From the NCBI GenBank assembly GCA_003449195.1, contig DMID01000150.1, positions 208 to 8,793 of the forward strand: a stretch of DNA of 8,586 bases. The letters are read 5' to 3'. Both the position numbers and the translations under genes were made by a program. Numbering within the stretch: the first letter of the stretch is position 1; each line of letters opens with the position of its first letter. The notes under the pieces were generated by a model that was given only the letters and a program-made list of their open reading frames with translations, had not been told where the DNA came from and did no database searches. The stretch comes from Lysobacteraceae bacterium (GTDB taxonomy: Bacteria; Pseudomonadota; Gammaproteobacteria; Xanthomonadales; Xanthomonadaceae). Positions 7,046-8,586 of this stretch are shown one piece after another.

Positions 7046-8586
7046 GTGGCAAGACAGATCCCTGAATCCGGCGGCAAGGCCACGGGCGCCGCGCCGCGCA
7101 AATCCGCTCCGGGTGCATCGACGGGCCGTTCGAGGCTGTGGCGGGACCTTTCGCTGATCGCGATCGCGCCGTTGCTGCTGTATCTGCTTGCAAGCCTCGT
7201 CAGCCATTCCCCGCAGGACCCGGGCTGGTCGCAATCGGGCAGCGTGGTGGCGCCGGTGCACAACATCGGCGGGCTGGCCGGCGCATGGCTGGCGGACGTG
7301 CTGCTCCAGTTGTTCGGCTATTCCGCCTTCATGCTGCCGGTGGTGCTCGGCTGGGTGGCGTGGCTGGCCCTGTTCCCGCAGGAAGGCGAGGGTGGAGAGG
7401 CCGATCTCGGCCCGGCGCTGCGCCTGATCGGCACGGTGGGTTTCCTGATCGCGCTGACCGGCCTGCTGCACCTGCGGCTGTTCGCGGGCGATGTCGGCCG
7501 CGCTGGCGGCATCCTCGGCAAACTGGTCGGGCAATCCCTGCTGGCCGGCATCGGCCCGCTCGGCAGCAGCCTGTTCCTGGTCGTGCTGCTGCTGGTGTCG
7601 GTGACTTTGGCCACCGGCTTGTCGTGGCTGCAGCTGATGGACCGCATTGGCGTGTGGGTGCTCAAGCTGTTCGACCGCGCGCAGGCAGGCCGCAAGCAGG
7701 CCAACGAATGGCAGAAGACCCGCGCCATCCGTGAGGTGCGCGAAGAAGTGCGCAAGGTCGATGCCGAACAGCGCGCCAAGCGCGAACCGGTGCGGATCGA
7801 GCCACCAGCTGCGCCGGTCGTCGAGAAAAGCGAGCGCGCCAAGCGCGAAACCCAGATCCCGATGTTCCAGGGCGTCAACGGCGATGGCTCGGACCTGCCG
7901 CCGCTGGCGCTGCTGGACGACCCCAAGCCGCAGCCCAAGGGCTACGACGAGGAGACGCTGGAGACGCTGTCGCGGCAGATCGAATTCAAGCTCAAGGACT
8001 TCCGCATCGAGGCGCAGGTGGTCGGCGCCTATCCGGGCCCGGTGATCACCCGCTTCGAGATCGAACCGGCGCCGGGCGTGAAGGTCAGCCAGATCAGCTC
8101 GCTGGACAAGGACATCGCCCGCGGGCTGAGCGTGAAGTCGGTGCGCGTGGTCGACGTGATTCCCGGCAAGTCCGTGATCGGCCTGGAAATCCCCAACGTC
8201 ACCCGCGAGATGATCTTCCTGTCCGAGCTGCTGCGCTCGAAGGAGTACGACAAGGCCGCCAGCGTGCTGACCCTCGCGCTGGGCAAGGACATCGGCGGCC
8301 GGCCGACCGTGGCCGATCTGGCCAAGATGCCGCACCTGCTGGTGGCCGGCACCACCGGTTCGGGCAAATCGGTGGCGGTCAACGCGATGGTGCTGAGCCT
8401 GCTGTACAAGGCCAGCCCGAAAGACCTGCGCATGCTGATGATTGACCCGAAGATGCTGGAGTTGTCCGTCTACGAGGGCATCCCGCATCTGCTGGCACCG
8501 GTGGTCACCGACATGAGGGAGGCGGCCAACGGCCTGCGCTGGTGCGTGGCCGAAATGGAGCGCCGCTACAAGCTGATGAGCGCGGT
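7046..8586 (+). CDS. ftsK: DNA translocase FtsK, 5' part (runs off the window)
   Basis: FtsK is the septum-anchored motor that pumps chromosome ends apart and activates XerCD at dif during division. The 513 codons seen begin at GTG 7046 (VARQIPESGGK), preceded by GAGG 11 bases upstream; no ATG alternative exists because a TAG lies in frame at 7016-7018. Four membrane segments are at about 35-54, 87-110, 124-145 and 173-195. A short Lys/Glu/Arg-rich linker follows (about 205-295), then the alpha domain (GYDEETLETLSRQIEFKL onward) and the start of the RecA-like beta domain with Walker A GTTGSGKS at 435-442 and the conserved MLMIDPKMLELSVYEG. Walker B and the gamma winged helix lie beyond the window. 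The Walker A comes hundreds of residues earlier than in E. coli FtsK, so this is the short-linker form, roughly 780-800 residues when complete. Confidence 0.95.
   Translation, partial: MARQIPESGGKATGAAPRKSAPGASTGRSRLWRDLSLIAIAPLLLYLLASLVSHSPQDPGWSQSGSVVAPVHNIGGLAGAWLADVLLQLFGYSAFMLPVVLGWVAWLALFPQEGEGGEADLGPALRLIGTVGFLIALTGLLHLRLFAGDVGRAGGILGKLVGQSLLAGIGPLGSSLFLVVLLLVSVTLATGLSWLQLMDRIGVWVLKLFDRAQAGRKQANEWQKTRAIREVREEVRKVDAEQRAKREPVRIEPPAAPVVEKSERAKRETQIPMFQGVNGDGSDLPPLALLDDPKPQPKGYDEETLETLSRQIEFKLKDFRIEAQVVGAYPGPVITRFEIEPAPGVKVSQISSLDKDIARGLSVKSVRVVDVIPGKSVIGLEIPNVTREMIFLSELLRSKEYDKAASVLTLALGKDIGGRPTVADLAKMPHLLVAGTTGSGKSVAVNAMVLSLLYKASPKDLRMLMIDPKMLELSVYEGIPHLLAPVVTDMREAANGLRWCVAEMERRYKLMSA

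Noticed and set aside
7040..8488. Open frame of 482 codons on the - strand opposite ftsK
   Set aside because: The same GC-skew artefact. The composition is His/Gln/Ala-rich with no domains, and the + strand encodes a clear FtsK.

Overview
The window looks like a piece of a GC-rich gammaproteobacterial chromosome, most likely from the Xanthomonadales (Lysobacteraceae/Xanthomonadaceae). This rests on the very GC-rich third codon positions, on GuaB, GuaA and TrxB proteins close in length and motifs to the gammaproteobacterial ones, and on an FtsK with a short linker and a Xanthomonas-like N-terminus. The lineage is an inference from remembered protein sequences, not from a search.

Layout, left to right. 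(1) 104-1564 guaB and 1663-3234 guaA, both + strand, encode the two enzymes that turn IMP into GMP. A strong intrinsic terminator at 1583-1610 lies between them. (2) 3235-3543 is a relatively AT-rich spacer that begins exactly at the guaA stop codon. It holds direct and inverted repeats and a candidate promoter. (3) 3544-4595 is a P4-type tyrosine integrase pseudogene, broken by a one-base frameshift near 4200 and cut off after its HxxR motif. The 3' end of guaA is a recognised integration hotspot for islands carrying such integrases, so this is probably the left edge of an old integrative element. (4) 4596-5817 is a 1.2 kb IS3-family insertion sequence (transposase on the - strand) with imperfect terminal inverted repeats. 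Its orfB has a nonsense codon and a frameshift, and orfA appears to lack three residues. (5) 5829-6782 trxB (- strand), intact, with its stop codon only about 11 bp from the IS end. (6) 6783-7045 is the divergent intergenic region. (7) 7046-8586 is the 5' part of ftsK (+ strand), running off the window.

The housekeeping genes look functional. The middle 2.6 kb (3235-5828) is a fossil: the first 350 or so codons of an integrase gene, an IS inside it, and then no integrase 3' end, no cargo, no second attachment site and no target-site duplication. The simplest reading is that an element integrated at guaA, an IS3-type element jumped into its integrase, and an IS-adjacent deletion or inter-IS recombination then removed everything up to the 3' edge of trxB. 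I see no new defence, regulatory or metabolic system here. The interest lies in how the element died and in what replaced trxB's downstream sequence.
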